From contig NZ_BBNN01000019.1 of NCBI RefSeq assembly GCF_000829695.1, positions 116,953-180,952 on the forward strand: DNA of 64,000 nt, given 5' to 3'. Shown in pieces: positions 50,717-59,333 of the stretch. Both the position numbers and the translations under genes were made by a program. The stretch's first letter is position 1. Each line of letters opens with the position of its first letter. Below the pieces are notes generated by a model that did no database searches, was not told the origin of the DNA, and saw nothing but the letters and a program-made list of their open reading frames with translations. Source of the DNA: Streptomyces sp. NBRC 110035 (lineage in GTDB: Bacteria > Actinomycetota > Actinomycetes > Streptomycetales > Streptomycetaceae).

Positions 50717-51465
50717 ACGAACTCCGCCCCCGGAGACTGCGGGGCCGGGTGGTCGTCGTCACCGGCGCGGCCCGCGGTCAGGGCGCCGCCGAGGCCGAGG
50801 CGCTCGCCCTGGAAGGAGCACGGGTGATCGCCACCGACGCGCGGCCGGAGGGCGACTGCCGCCGCCTCGACGTCACCAGCGAAGCGGAGTGGGCCGGCCT
50901 CGCCGCCGAACCGAAGGAGGCGTACGGGCAGGTCCACGGCCTGGTCAGCAATGCGGGAGTCACCTGGCGGGCGCGGCTCGGCGGCGTACGGGCGGAGGAC
51001 TTCGACCGGGTCCACGCGGTCAACGTCACCGGCCCCCTGCTCGGTATCCAGCACCTCGCCCCGCTGATGCCTCCGGGCTCCTCGATCGTCAACGTCGGTT
51101 CCTCCGCCGCGCTCACCGCCCACTACCCGGTCGCCTACACCGCCAGCAAGTGGGACCTGCGTGGCCTGTCGAGGACCGCCGCACTCGAACTCGGGCCGCG
51201 TGGCATCCGGGTCAACATCATCCATCCCGGCTACATCGAGACCGGCATGACCGCCTCGGTCACGCCCGCCTTTCGCGAGGCCAACGTCCGGGAAACCCCG
51301 CTGGGTCGCACCGGGACCGCCGCCGAGGTCGCCCCGCTCGTGGTCTTCCTGCTGTCGGACGAGTCGTCGTTCATCACGGGCGCCGAGATCCCCGTCGACG
51401 GCGGCCTCACCGCGCACGGCGGCGTGAAGTCCATGTCCGACGCCCTGCGCGAGGGAGTGCCGTGA
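50713..51465 (+). CDS. SDR-family oxidoreductase
   Basis: A 250-residue short-chain dehydrogenase: VVTGAARGQG cofactor motif, SNAG near residue 75, catalytic YTASK, and a C-terminal HGGVKSMSD segment. The substrate is unknown; the pathway position suggests oxidation of a hydroxy-acid intermediate. GTGA overlap with the FAH gene. Confidence 0.88.
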   Translation: MNELRPRRLRGRVVVVTGAARGQGAAEAEALALEGARVIATDARPEGDCRRLDVTSEAEWAGLAAEPKEAYGQVHGLVSNAGVTWRARLGGVRAEDFDRVHAVNVTGPLLGIQHLAPLMPPGSSIVNVGSSAALTAHYPVAYTASKWDLRGLSRTAALELGPRGIRVNIIHPGYIETGMTASVTPAFREANVRETPLGRTGTAAEVAPLVVFLLSDESSFITGAEIPVDGGLTAHGGVKSMSDALREGVP

Positions 51466-51740
51466 AGCAGAACGGAGGCGAGACCGCCCCGGAAACCGGC
51501 TGCGGCCGGGACCGGGCCGGCCCCCTTGCCCGCCGGGCCCCCGGCTCCGCACACGGAGAGGGTGCTGCCCCGTCGTCGCCGAGGGCGCGCCCGTGGCCCG
51601 CGGGGGGCCGCTGCACGGGGAGACCGTCGGGACCCGGCGGCTCATCGCCCGCGGGGGCGGTGCCGCCCGCCCCCAGGGCCACCGGCATACACGTCGTCGG
51701 CGCGGGACGGTCCACCGTCCGGCCCGGCGCGGCACACTGA
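51462..51740 (+). CDS. possible 92-codon ORF, coupled to SDR gene
   Basis: GTG 51462 overlaps the SDR stop as GTGA, the operon's usual junction, and the frame ends in PGAAH-TGA just before the CoA transferase genes. The peptide is Gly/Pro/Arg-rich with no recognisable fold, so it may simply be open G+C-rich spacer or the remnant of a lost gene. Confidence 0.25.
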   Translation: MKQNGGETAPETGCGRDRAGPLARRAPGSAHGEGAAPSSPRARPWPAGGRCTGRPSGPGGSSPAGAVPPAPRATGIHVVGAGRSTVRPGAAH

Positions 51741-51755
51741 AAGGAACACCTCACC

Positions 51756-52511
51756 GTGGACAAAGTCATCGGCAGCGCCGCCGAGGCCGTGGCCGACCTC
51801 CCCGACGGCGCCTCGCTCGCCGTCGGCGGCTTCGGCCTCAGCGGCGTGCCCGAGGTCCTGATCCGTGCTCTGCACGCCCGAAGGACGGGCGGCCTGCGGG
51901 TCGTCTCCAACAACTGCGGGGTCGACGGCCGCGGCCTCGGCGTCCTGCTCGCCGCCGGCCGTATCGCCCGTGTCACCGGGTCCTACGTCGGCGAGAACAA
52001 GGAGTTCGCCCGCCAGTACCTGTCCGGAGAGCTGGAGGTCGAACTCGTCCCCCAGGGCACGCTCGCCGAACGCCTGCGCGCGGGCGGCGCCGGCATCCCC
52101 GCCTTCTACACCCCGGCCGGCGTCGGCACCCAGGTCGCGAAGGGCGGTCTGCCCTGGCGCTACGCTCCCGACGGCACGGTCGCCGTCGCCTCACCGCCGA
52201 AGGAGACCCGCGACTTCGCGGGCCGCCCGCACATCCTGGAGCACGGCATCACCACCGACTTCGCCCTCGTCCGCGCCTGGCGCGGCGACCGCCACGGCAA
52301 CCTGCTCTTCCGCCGCGCGGCCGCCAACTTCAACCCCCTGGCCGCCATGGCCGGCCGCGTCGCCATCGCCGAGGTCGAGGAACTCGTCGAACCGGGTGAG
52401 CTGTCCCCCGACGAGATCCACCTGCCCGGCGTCTACGTCCAGCGAGTCGTACGGCTCACCCCCGGGGAAGCCGCGGACAAGCAGATCGAGAAGAGGACCG
52501 TACGCGCATGA
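51756..52511 (+). CDS. 3-oxoacid CoA-transferase subunit A
   Basis: A 251-residue alpha subunit of the succinyl-CoA:3-oxoacid transferase type (ScoA/PcaI). The oxyanion glycine-rich loop is [11 protein letters not shown], followed by [20 protein letters not shown] and [14 protein letters not shown]. With subunit B it would activate the oxo-acid product of ring cleavage to its CoA ester. Start is GTG 51756. Confidence 0.9.
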   Translation: MDKVIGSAAEAVADLPDGASLAVGGFGLSGVPEVLIRALHARRTGGLRVVSNNCGVDGRGLGVLLAAGRIARVTGSYVGENKEFARQYLSGELEVELVPQGTLAERLRAGGAGIPAFYTPAGVGTQVAKGGLPWRYAPDGTVAVASPPKETRDFAGRPHILEHGITTDFALVRAWRGDRHGNLLFRRAAANFNPLAAMAGRVAIAEVEELVEPGELSPDEIHLPGVYVQRVVRLTPGEAADKQIEKRTVRA

Positions 52512-53158
52512 GCTGGAACCGCGACCAGATGGCCGCCCGCGCCGCCGCCGAACTCACCGACGGCTCCTACGTCAACCTCGGCATCGGCCTGCCCACCCTG
52601 ATCCCGGGTCACCTGCCGCCCGGTGTGCACGTCGTACTGCACTCCGAGAACGGCATCCTCGGCACCGGCCCCTGTCCGACGGAGGACGAGGTCGACCCCG
52701 ACCTGATCAACGCCGGCAAGGAGAGCGTCACCGTCCTGCCCGGCGCGAGCTTCTTCGACTCCGCCCTGTCCTTCGGCATGATCCGCGGTGGCCACATCGA
52801 CATCGCCGTCCTCGGTTCCATGCAGGTGTCCGCCCGCGGCGACCTGGCCAACTGGATGGTCCCGGGCAAGATGGTCAAGGGCATGGGCGGCGCCATGGAC
52901 CTCGTCCACGGCGCCCGCCGCGTCGTCGTCCTCATGGAGCACACCGCCAAGGACGGCAGCCCCAAGATCCTCGAGGAGTGCACCCTGCCGCTCACCGGTG
53001 AACGGTGCGTGCACCGCGTCGTCACCGACCTCGGCGTCCTGGACGTCAGGCCGGAGGGCCTCGTACTGGTCGAGACCGCCCCCGGTGTCACAGTGGAGGA
53101 CATCGTGGTGCGGACCGGGGCCGAGGTGCTGGTGGACCACGCGGCAGCGGCGTACTGA
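52508..53158 (+). CDS. 3-oxoacid CoA-transferase subunit B
   Basis: A 216-residue beta subunit (ScoB/PcaJ). Catalytic glutamate E47 in LHSENGILG, with [13 protein letters not shown] before it and [14 protein letters not shown] later. ATG 52508 overlaps the stop of subunit A (ATGA). Last clear gene of the catabolic operon. Confidence 0.92.
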   Translation: MSWNRDQMAARAAAELTDGSYVNLGIGLPTLIPGHLPPGVHVVLHSENGILGTGPCPTEDEVDPDLINAGKESVTVLPGASFFDSALSFGMIRGGHIDIAVLGSMQVSARGDLANWMVPGKMVKGMGGAMDLVHGARRVVVLMEHTAKDGSPKILEECTLPLTGERCVHRVVTDLGVLDVRPEGLVLVETAPGVTVEDIVVRTGAEVLVDHAAAAY

Positions 53159-53235
53159 ACGCGCCCGCCCCGGCCCGTCGCCGCACGACCTGGTCGTGAC
53201 GGCCCTCTCCCACGACCGCTACGGCCTGCCCGGCC

Positions 53236-53385
53236 GCGCGACTGCCGCTCAGCCCCCGCACCGTGGACCACCACCTGCGCAACAGCTTCAGCCGGCTGGG
53301 CGTCCGCTCACGGGTCGAGCCGGCACTGCTGATGAACGGCGATCGAACGGAACGGAGCGGCGGCAGCGGGGGCGGGATCGCCTGA
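53236..53385 (+). pseudogene. LuxR helix-turn-helix fragment
   Basis: The frame beginning near 53236 reads ARLPLSPRTVDHHLRNSFSR then LGVRSRVEPALLMNG, the end of a LuxR-type DNA-binding domain. The preceding helix and the rest of the protein are lost. Confidence 0.6.
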
Positions 53386-53448
53386 CCGGGGGGCGGCCGC
53401 GGCAGGGTCGGGCGGAGAGCCCGCCCTCCTCGGATTCGGCAGAGGCGG

Positions 53449-53627
53449 TGATGCGCGGGCACGTCGACGCGGACGGTGGCACGGGAGTGGGCCTGGCGGA
53501 CGCGATGAACGTTGCCCTGGCGGCGGCCTTCCGGACGGCCGACGTCTTCACGACGGACGGCCACTTCCGCATGATGCGGCCACTGACCGGGCAACCCTCC
53601 TTCCGGCTGCTCCCCGACGATCTCTGA
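53449..53627 (+). pseudogene. C-terminal fragment of a PIN-domain (VapC-like) protein
   Basis: The frame contains GLADAMNVALAAAFRTADVF then TTDGHFRMMRPLTG and RLLPDDL-stop. This is the end of a PIN domain, with its D-A-M-N and T-D-x-H-F acidic positions. The N-terminal acidic residues are absent, so it is probably inactive. Confidence 0.6.
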
Positions 53628-53949
53628 CAGCCGATTGAGCGGCGAGACGGTGCGGGAGGACGAGCCGCGCTCCGGCCCAGGGCGGTCGTCCAGTGGTGGG
53701 CCGGAGCGGTCCCGCGGACGGCGGCGGTCCGATGAAGGCCCGGGTCTCGGATGCCGCGGAATCCCGGTGCCGCGGATCACGTGAAGCAGGGTACCCCCGT
53801 GCCGGCTCAGCCCGGCCACGTCCGGGGTGGCCGGGCCCGTGAGGCGGGTCAGGGGCCACAGCCGGCCGCCATGAGTGTGGCCGGACGGCTGGAGAGGTCT
53901 ACCCCTTACCGGGCGGCCTTTCAGCACCCCGGCCCGTGAGCGGCGCCCG
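53628..53949. other. 322-base spacer
   Basis: No gene or strong hairpin recognised between the PIN fragment and the SDR stop codon. Confidence 0.4.
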
Positions 53950-54885
53950 TCACCGATACCCGGTGGCGTCTGCCGGTCTGCCGGCGTTGTCGACTTCGAC
54001 CAGGTAACGCCAGCAGTCGGGGCGCGAGCCGTCGAGATCAGTGAAGTCGTATTCCTGCGCGACCTGCCCGCTGGACAGCGACCGACCGTTCCAGCGCGCG
54101 ATGTCGGCGTCGCCTGCCAACGCCGCGACCGCGCGTCCGACGTACGCCGGACTCTCCGAAATACAAAAGTGCGGCACCGTGGTCAGCGCGTCGCGCCAGT
54201 TGTCCTCGGTGACGCCGAGCGTGTCGAGCATCATCTCTGAACGCATCCAGCCCGGGGTGAGTGCCACCGCCGTCCCGCCATGCGGCTTCAGCTCGTGTGC
54301 GAGCACGAACGCCATGCGTAACACGCTGTTCTTGGCCAGATCGTAGAAGTACGAGTTGCGGTAGCGCGTTCCGTTGTACGCGGACGTTCCGTCGGTCATC
54401 TCGACCACGAGTCCGCCCGGTCGACGCACGAGCAGCGGCAACACGAAGTGGCTGGTGATCGCGTGGGTCTCCACGCCGAGTCGGAGCAGCCGCAGCCCGT
54501 TGTCGAGGTCGTGTTCCCATACCGCTTTGTCGAAAGCGAACAGCCGCTCTCCGCCCCAGATGTCGTTGACCAGCACGTCGAGCCGCCCCTGTTCGGCGTC
54601 GATGCGCTCGGCCAGCGCACGGACCTGCTCGGGTACCAAGTGGTCGGTCGGCACCGCGATGCCGGTTCCGCCCGCCGCGGTGACGAGCTCCGCGGTCTCC
54701 TCGATCGTTTCGGACCGGTCGTACTCCGAGCGCCGTTCCCGAGTCGTGCGGCCGGTGACGTAGACCGTCGCACCTGCCGCACCGAGCTGGACGGCGATGC
54801 CGCGTCCAGCTCCCCGTGTCGCACCCGCGACCAGCGTGATCCTTCCGCGGAGGTCTGGTGCCGATGTGTCGGGCATGAATCTCAT
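53950..54885 (-). CDS. SDR-family oxidoreductase with TTA codon
   Basis: A 311-residue short-chain dehydrogenase of the extended 'LVAGATRGAGRGIAVQLG' type, with VYVTGRTTR for cofactor choice and catalytic YDLAK. ATG 54885 follows AAGGA at six bases. Codon 189 (Leu) is TTA at 54319-54321, and the coding G+C is visibly lower than in the neighbours, pointing to horizontal acquisition and bldA dependence. The gene stands alone among fossils. Confidence 0.85.
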   Translation of the reverse strand: MRFMPDTSAPDLRGRITLVAGATRGAGRGIAVQLGAAGATVYVTGRTTRERRSEYDRSETIEETAELVTAAGGTGIAVPTDHLVPEQVRALAERIDAEQGRLDVLVNDIWGGERLFAFDKAVWEHDLDNGLRLLRLGVETHAITSHFVLPLLVRRPGGLVVEMTDGTSAYNGTRYRNSYFYDLAKNSVLRMAFVLAHELKPHGGTAVALTPGWMRSEMMLDTLGVTEDNWRDALTTVPHFCISESPAYVGRAVAALAGDADIARWNGRSLSSGQVAQEYDFTDLDGSRPDCWRYLVEVDNAGRPADATGYR

Positions 54886-55244
54886 CGAGTTCCTTGTCTG
54901 TCTGCACGAGCCGGCCCACGTCAGTCGTCGACGCCGACCGGTGACACCATGATCGATCCAAAACCCGACACCTTGTGTCGCATTTTTCACTGTTCGACAC
55001 GACGGAGGGACCGAGGTTTTTCCCACCTGTCTGCCGAGCACGGCCGTCGAGGAAGCAGGAGGGGTGTCGAGTCCGTACCGTCACGCCAGGAGCTTCCGCA
55101 CGCTTGTCCGCCCAGCCGGCGCCGATCCGCCCACCTCCACCACCGGACTGGCGGCACGTTGCCGTGGGCACGGCACGCGAGGGCGCCTCCTGCCCGCCGG
55201 ACGACAGCCACTGCCGGTACCGGCCCTTCCGCGCCGCGGTCACA
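54886..55244. other. spacer with small hairpin
   Basis: No gene supported. CGACA-CCTTG-TGTCG at 54966-54980 followed by CATTTTTC resembles a weak terminator on the plus strand. Confidence 0.35.
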
Positions 55245-55510
55245 CCTACGCCCAGCCCGCTGCCGGGTTCGACACAGGCACCACCACCGCCCGTCGGTAC
55301 GTCACCGGGGCCGCCGACGTCCTGACCACCTTCGCCCCGGCGCTCGCCGAAACAGTGGAGCCCGCCTCCGCCAAGGCGTTCGTGACCCTGGACGGCACAC
55401 CACCGCCGGCCGACAGGATCGCCGCCGACCGCTCCTTCCATTCCGGGGAGCACAAGAAGCACTGCATCGACGCGCACGTGGTCACCGCCCCGCACGGGCG
55501 ACTGCCGTGA
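55245..55510 (+). pseudogene. IS5-family transposase fragment
   Basis: The frame reads ARRYVTGAADVLTTFAPALA, KAFVTLDGTPPPADRIAADR and SFHSGEHKKHCIDAHVV...GRLP-stop. This matches the middle of IS5-type DDE transposases (usual VLDGTLLPIDRIAADRPYYSGKHKKHG). Both the N-terminus and the C-terminal catalytic part are missing, and substitutions are numerous. Confidence 0.7.
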
Positions 55511-55931
55511 GGGCGCGGCCGCGGCGAGCGGGGCCCGAGCGGTACGGAAGCACATATGCACGAGCGCAACGCCGCATCAGGCGCGGGGTGACGCTTCCGG
55601 CGGTTCCCCCCTGCGGGCCCAGGAGGGCCGCTCCACCGGCCCGGGGCACCGCTCCGCGGCGCGATTTCCCCGTTCAGCCGGTCGAACGAACTCTCCGGAC
55701 GGCGGCGCACCGAAGGGGCCGCCGACGGTGCGCCGGTGGCACCAAGAGGTCCGACGGGAACGTCCCACCCACCACATCGTTCGCTCACGCACATTCACTG
55801 AATCGTTTTCTGGCAACGTTCGACAATCCCGTCCCAGGATCGGCAAAGCCAACTCCCGCAGGTGGAGACCGCTGCCCCGCACCCTTGTGACGTCGATAAC
55901 GGTTTGTGTTTGGTTCCGTGATTTCCCGATG
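55511..55931. other. 420-base stretch, nothing recognised
   Basis: Remainder of the IS5 scar and upstream region of the sugar operon. No gene supported. Confidence 0.4.
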
Positions 55932-55965
55932 GACTGTGTTGACTTTACGAGTCGTTAACAGTCAA
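55932..55965. promoter_or_regulatory. candidate operator of galactoside operon
   Basis: Overlapping inverted repeats GACTGT (55932-55937)/ACAGTC (55958-55963) and TTGACT (55939-55944)/AGTCAA (55960-55965) lie 63-96 bases before the first gene. The DeoR protein encoded in the operon is the likely ligand-responsive repressor. Confidence 0.45.
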
Positions 55966-56027
55966 TGTGTGCGCACCCCGACCGCTCCGGGACACGTAGC
56001 AGAGCGGCACGCACCTGAGGAGACGCC

Positions 56028-57395
56028 ATGTCACTGCGGACCCAACGCCCCGTGTTCCGCCGGGCCCTGGTGGCCCTTGCCGCCCTTCCCCTGCTCGCCA
56101 CGGCGGCGTGCGGCGGCGGCTCCGGCACCGAGGACAGCGCCTCGGGCGGTCAGGGCACGTGCGAGAAGAGCGAGGGCAAGGTCAAGCTGACGTACTGGTC
56201 CTGGATCCCCGGCGTCGAGAAGGCGGTGGCCGAGTGGAACCGCCAGAACCCGGACGTCCAGGTGTCCGTCAAGTCGACCCCGAACGGCAACGCCGGCACG
56301 TACCAGAACATGTCCAACGCCCTGAAGGCGGGCAACGCCCCCGACCTCGGCCAGATCGAGTACGACTCGCTGGCGAACTTCCGCCTCCAGGAGGGCCTCA
56401 CCGACATCGCCGCGTGCGCGGGCGTCAAGGAGGCCGAGGACGACTTCGTCGAGTGGACCTGGTCGCAGGTGACCTTCGGGTCCGGCGGCGAGGACGGGGT
56501 CTGGGCGGTGCCGCAGGACACGGGCCCGATGGCCCTCTTCTACCGCAAGGACCTGTTCGAGAAGCACGGCATATCCGTCCCGGGAACCTGGGAGGAGTAC
56601 TACGAGGCGGCCAAGAAGCTGAAGAAGGCCGACCCGAAGGCGTACATGACGCACTTCTCGCAGACGGACCCGAACTGGTTCAGCGGCATGCTGTGGCAGA
56701 AGGGCGCGAACATGTTCGCCCAGGAGGGCGACGCGTGGAAGGTCGACGTCGACAGCCCGGCCGCCGGCGAGGTGGCGGACTACTGGCAGAAGATGATCGA
56801 CGAGGAGCTGGTCGCGACCGATCTGCAGGGCTTCTCCCCGGCGCTCTACAAGGCGTGGAACAACGGCGAGGTGGCGACCTGGGTCAGCGCCGCCTGGGGC
56901 TACAGCACCATTCGTGACAACGCCAAGGCGACCTCCGGCAAGTGGGGCGTCGCGCCGATGCCGCAATGGTCGGCGGGCGACGACAGGGCCGGCAACTGGG
57001 GCGGCTCGACCACGGCCGTCCTCGGCAAGAGCGAACACCCCCACGAGGCGGCGAAGTTCGCGCTGTGGCTGAACACGGACCCGAAGGCGCTGGAGATCCT
57101 CAACCGTGAGGGCGGTCTCTACCCCGCGGCCACCGAGGGCCTCGAGCTGGAGGCCCTGCAGCAGCCGGTGGACTTCTACGACGGCCAGAAGATCTTCGAC
57201 GTCTTCGCCGACGCCTCCAAGAACGTCACCACGGACTGGACCTTCGGTCCGACGATGACGGACACCTACCGCTTCATGGGTGACGGCATCGCGGGAGCGC
57301 TGGGCGGCAAGGGAACGCTCGAGGACGCACTCGCGCAGACGGATGCCAAGACGGTGGACTCCCTGGAGAAGCAGTCCCTCGAGGTCGCGAAGTAA
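56028..57395 (+). CDS. sugar ABC transporter substrate-binding lipoprotein
   Basis: A 455-residue family 1 extracellular binding protein. Signal peptide RRALVALAALPLLATAAC with lipobox cysteine C28, then a Gly/Ser linker and the binding domain (VKLTYWSWIPGVEKAVAEWN). It probably captures a galactoside, judged from the downstream glycosidases. First gene of the operon; permeases follow after 82 bases. Confidence 0.92.
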   Translation: MSLRTQRPVFRRALVALAALPLLATAACGGGSGTEDSASGGQGTCEKSEGKVKLTYWSWIPGVEKAVAEWNRQNPDVQVSVKSTPNGNAGTYQNMSNALKAGNAPDLGQIEYDSLANFRLQEGLTDIAACAGVKEAEDDFVEWTWSQVTFGSGGEDGVWAVPQDTGPMALFYRKDLFEKHGISVPGTWEEYYEAAKKLKKADPKAYMTHFSQTDPNWFSGMLWQKGANMFAQEGDAWKVDVDSPAAGEVADYWQKMIDEELVATDLQGFSPALYKAWNNGEVATWVSAAWGYSTIRDNAKATSGKWGVAPMPQWSAGDDRAGNWGGSTTAVLGKSEHPHEAAKFALWLNTDPKALEILNREGGLYPAATEGLELEALQQPVDFYDGQKIFDVFADASKNVTTDWTFGPTMTDTYRFMGDGIAGALGGKGTLEDALAQTDAKTVDSLEKQSLEVAK

Positions 57396-57477
57396 GTGAC
57401 GGGCACCGGCGGTGCGTGGGAACACGCCCGCCGGTCCTTTCCCCCCTCGTCAAGGAAGCCTGGGAAGAGACCACGAC

Positions 57478-58425
57478 ATGACCGTCGACCGGACAGCCGC
57501 GGCAGCGGCGCCGCCAGCGAAAAACACCGCAGTTCCCGCTCCGCCGCGCCGCAGGCGGAACTGGGCGCCCGCCTTCTTCCTCCTGCCGTTCTTCATACCG
57601 TTCGTGCTGTTCACCCTGGCGCCGGTCGGCTACGCCTTCTACCAGAGCCTGCTCAGGACGGAACGGACCGGCGGCACCTTCGGCCGCAAGACGACCGTGT
57701 TCGCCGGTCTCGAGCAGTACAGGGAAGTGTTCGGCGACGCCGAGTTCCTCGGCAGCGTCGGCCGGGTGCTGCTCTTCGGCCTGGTGCAGATCCCGGTGAT
57801 GCTGCTGCTGGCCCTGGTGCTCGCGCTGCTGCTGGACTCCACGGTGGCCCGCCTCAAGCGCTTCTTCCGCATCGCCTACTTCGTGCCGTACGGCATCCCC
57901 GGCGTGATCGCCGCACTCATGTGGGCCTTCCTGTACGACCCGCGCCTGTCGCCCGTCGTGGACCTGCTCGACAGGGCCGGGTCCGCGCCGGACTTCCTCG
58001 GCTCGTCGATGATGCTCTGGTCCATCGGCAACATCGTGACCTGGACCTACACCGGGTACAACATGCTGATCATCTACGCCGCGCTGCAGGCCATCCCGTC
58101 CGACATCTACGAGGCGGCACGCATGGACGGAGCGGGCGAGGCGACGATCGCCTGGCGCATCAAGGTCCCCATCCTGCGTCCGGCCCTCATTCTGACGGGG
58201 GTCTTCTCGATCATCGGGACCCTGCAGCTGTTCACCGAACCACAGGTGCTGCGCTCCATCTCCACCAGCGTCACCAGCACCTACACACCGAACCTGGCGG
58301 CCTACTCGCTCGCCTCGTCGGACAACTACAGCGAGGCCGCCGCCATGTCGGTGACACTGGCCCTGGCCACGTTCGTCCTGTCGTTCGGATTCCTCAAGCT
58401 CACGGGTCGAAAGGCTGAATCATGA
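57478..58425 (+). CDS. sugar ABC transporter permease (MalF type)
   Basis: A 315-residue permease with six predicted spans. The ATPase-contact loop YEAARMDGAGEATIAWRIKV carries the EAA motif. ATG 57478 is preferred over the upstream in-frame GTG because of GGGAAGAG before it. The stop overlaps the next start (ATGA). Confidence 0.92.
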   Translation: MTVDRTAAAAAPPAKNTAVPAPPRRRRNWAPAFFLLPFFIPFVLFTLAPVGYAFYQSLLRTERTGGTFGRKTTVFAGLEQYREVFGDAEFLGSVGRVLLFGLVQIPVMLLLALVLALLLDSTVARLKRFFRIAYFVPYGIPGVIAALMWAFLYDPRLSPVVDLLDRAGSAPDFLGSSMMLWSIGNIVTWTYTGYNMLIIYAALQAIPSDIYEAARMDGAGEATIAWRIKVPILRPALILTGVFSIIGTLQLFTEPQVLRSISTSVTSTYTPNLAAYSLASSDNYSEAAAMSVTLALATFVLSFGFLKLTGRKAES

Positions 58426-59333
58426 GCCTCCTCACCGACACCGCGGGCGCCCACGCGCCCGCGCCGGCCTCCGGGACGACACCGCGCGGCCCGCGGGAGA
58501 GCCGCCTCTCGGTGATCGTCGCCACCGGTTTCCTGGCCGTGATCGCCCTCTACATGCTGCTTCCGGTGTTCTGGCTGGTCGTCTCGGCCACCAAGAGCCA
58601 GGGAGACCTGGTCGGCTCGTTCGGCCTGTGGTTCTCCGACTTCCACCTGATCGACAACCTGCGGGCGCTGTTCGCCAAGCAGGACGGGGTCTATCTGCCC
58701 TGGCTGCTCAACAGCCTCCTCTACGCCGGTGCGGGCGCGGCCGTCGGCACGCTGCTGTCCGCCATGGCCGGCTACGCCCTGGCCAAGTACCGTTTCCGCG
58801 GGCGGGAGTTCCTGTTCTCCGTCGTGCTCGGCGGTGTGCTGGTCCCGGCCACGGCGCTCGCGCTGCCGCTGTTCCTGCTCTTCGCCAAGGTGGGCGCCAC
58901 CAACACCTTCTGGGCGGTCTTCCTGCCGAGCATCGTCAGCCCGTTCGGCGTCTACCTCTCGCGCATCTTCGCTGCCGCCTCCGTGCCCGACGAACTCCTG
59001 GAGGCGGCCCGCATCGACGGGTCGGGAGAGTTGCGGACCTTCTTCACCATGGCGCTGAGGCTGATGTCGCCCGCCATGGTGACGATCTTCCTGTTCCAGT
59101 TCGTGGTCATCTGGAACAACTTCCTGCTGCCCCTGGTGATGCTCCAGGACGACCGGCTCTACCCGGTCACCCTGGGCCTGTTCACCTGGCAGTCCCAGGT
59201 CAGCCGCGACCCCTCGCTGCAGATCCTCAGCCTCACCGGGTCGCTCGTGTCGGTCGTCCCGATCGTCATCACCTTCCTGGTGCTCCAGCGCTACTGGAAG
59301 GCCGGTCTCGCGGCGGGAGCGGTGAAGTCGTGA
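58422..59333 (+). CDS. sugar ABC transporter permease (MalG type)
   Basis: A 303-residue permease; EAA loop LEAARIDGSGELRTFFTMAL. It pairs with the preceding permease. No ATP-binding subunit is encoded in the operon, so a shared MsiK-like ATPase elsewhere is expected. GTGA overlap with the glycosidase gene. Confidence 0.92.
   Translation: MSLLTDTAGAHAPAPASGTTPRGPRESRLSVIVATGFLAVIALYMLLPVFWLVVSATKSQGDLVGSFGLWFSDFHLIDNLRALFAKQDGVYLPWLLNSLLYAGAGAAVGTLLSAMAGYALAKYRFRGREFLFSVVLGGVLVPATALALPLFLLFAKVGATNTFWAVFLPSIVSPFGVYLSRIFAAASVPDELLEAARIDGSGELRTFFTMALRLMSPAMVTIFLFQFVVIWNNFLLPLVMLQDDRLYPVTLGLFTWQSQVSRDPSLQILSLTGSLVSVVPIVITFLVLQRYWKAGLAAGAVKS

Noticed and set aside
51526..51861. Alternative frames between the SDR and CoA-transferase genes
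   Set aside because: Arg/Pro-rich frame shadows without motifs; only the GTGA-coupled frame was kept, at low confidence.
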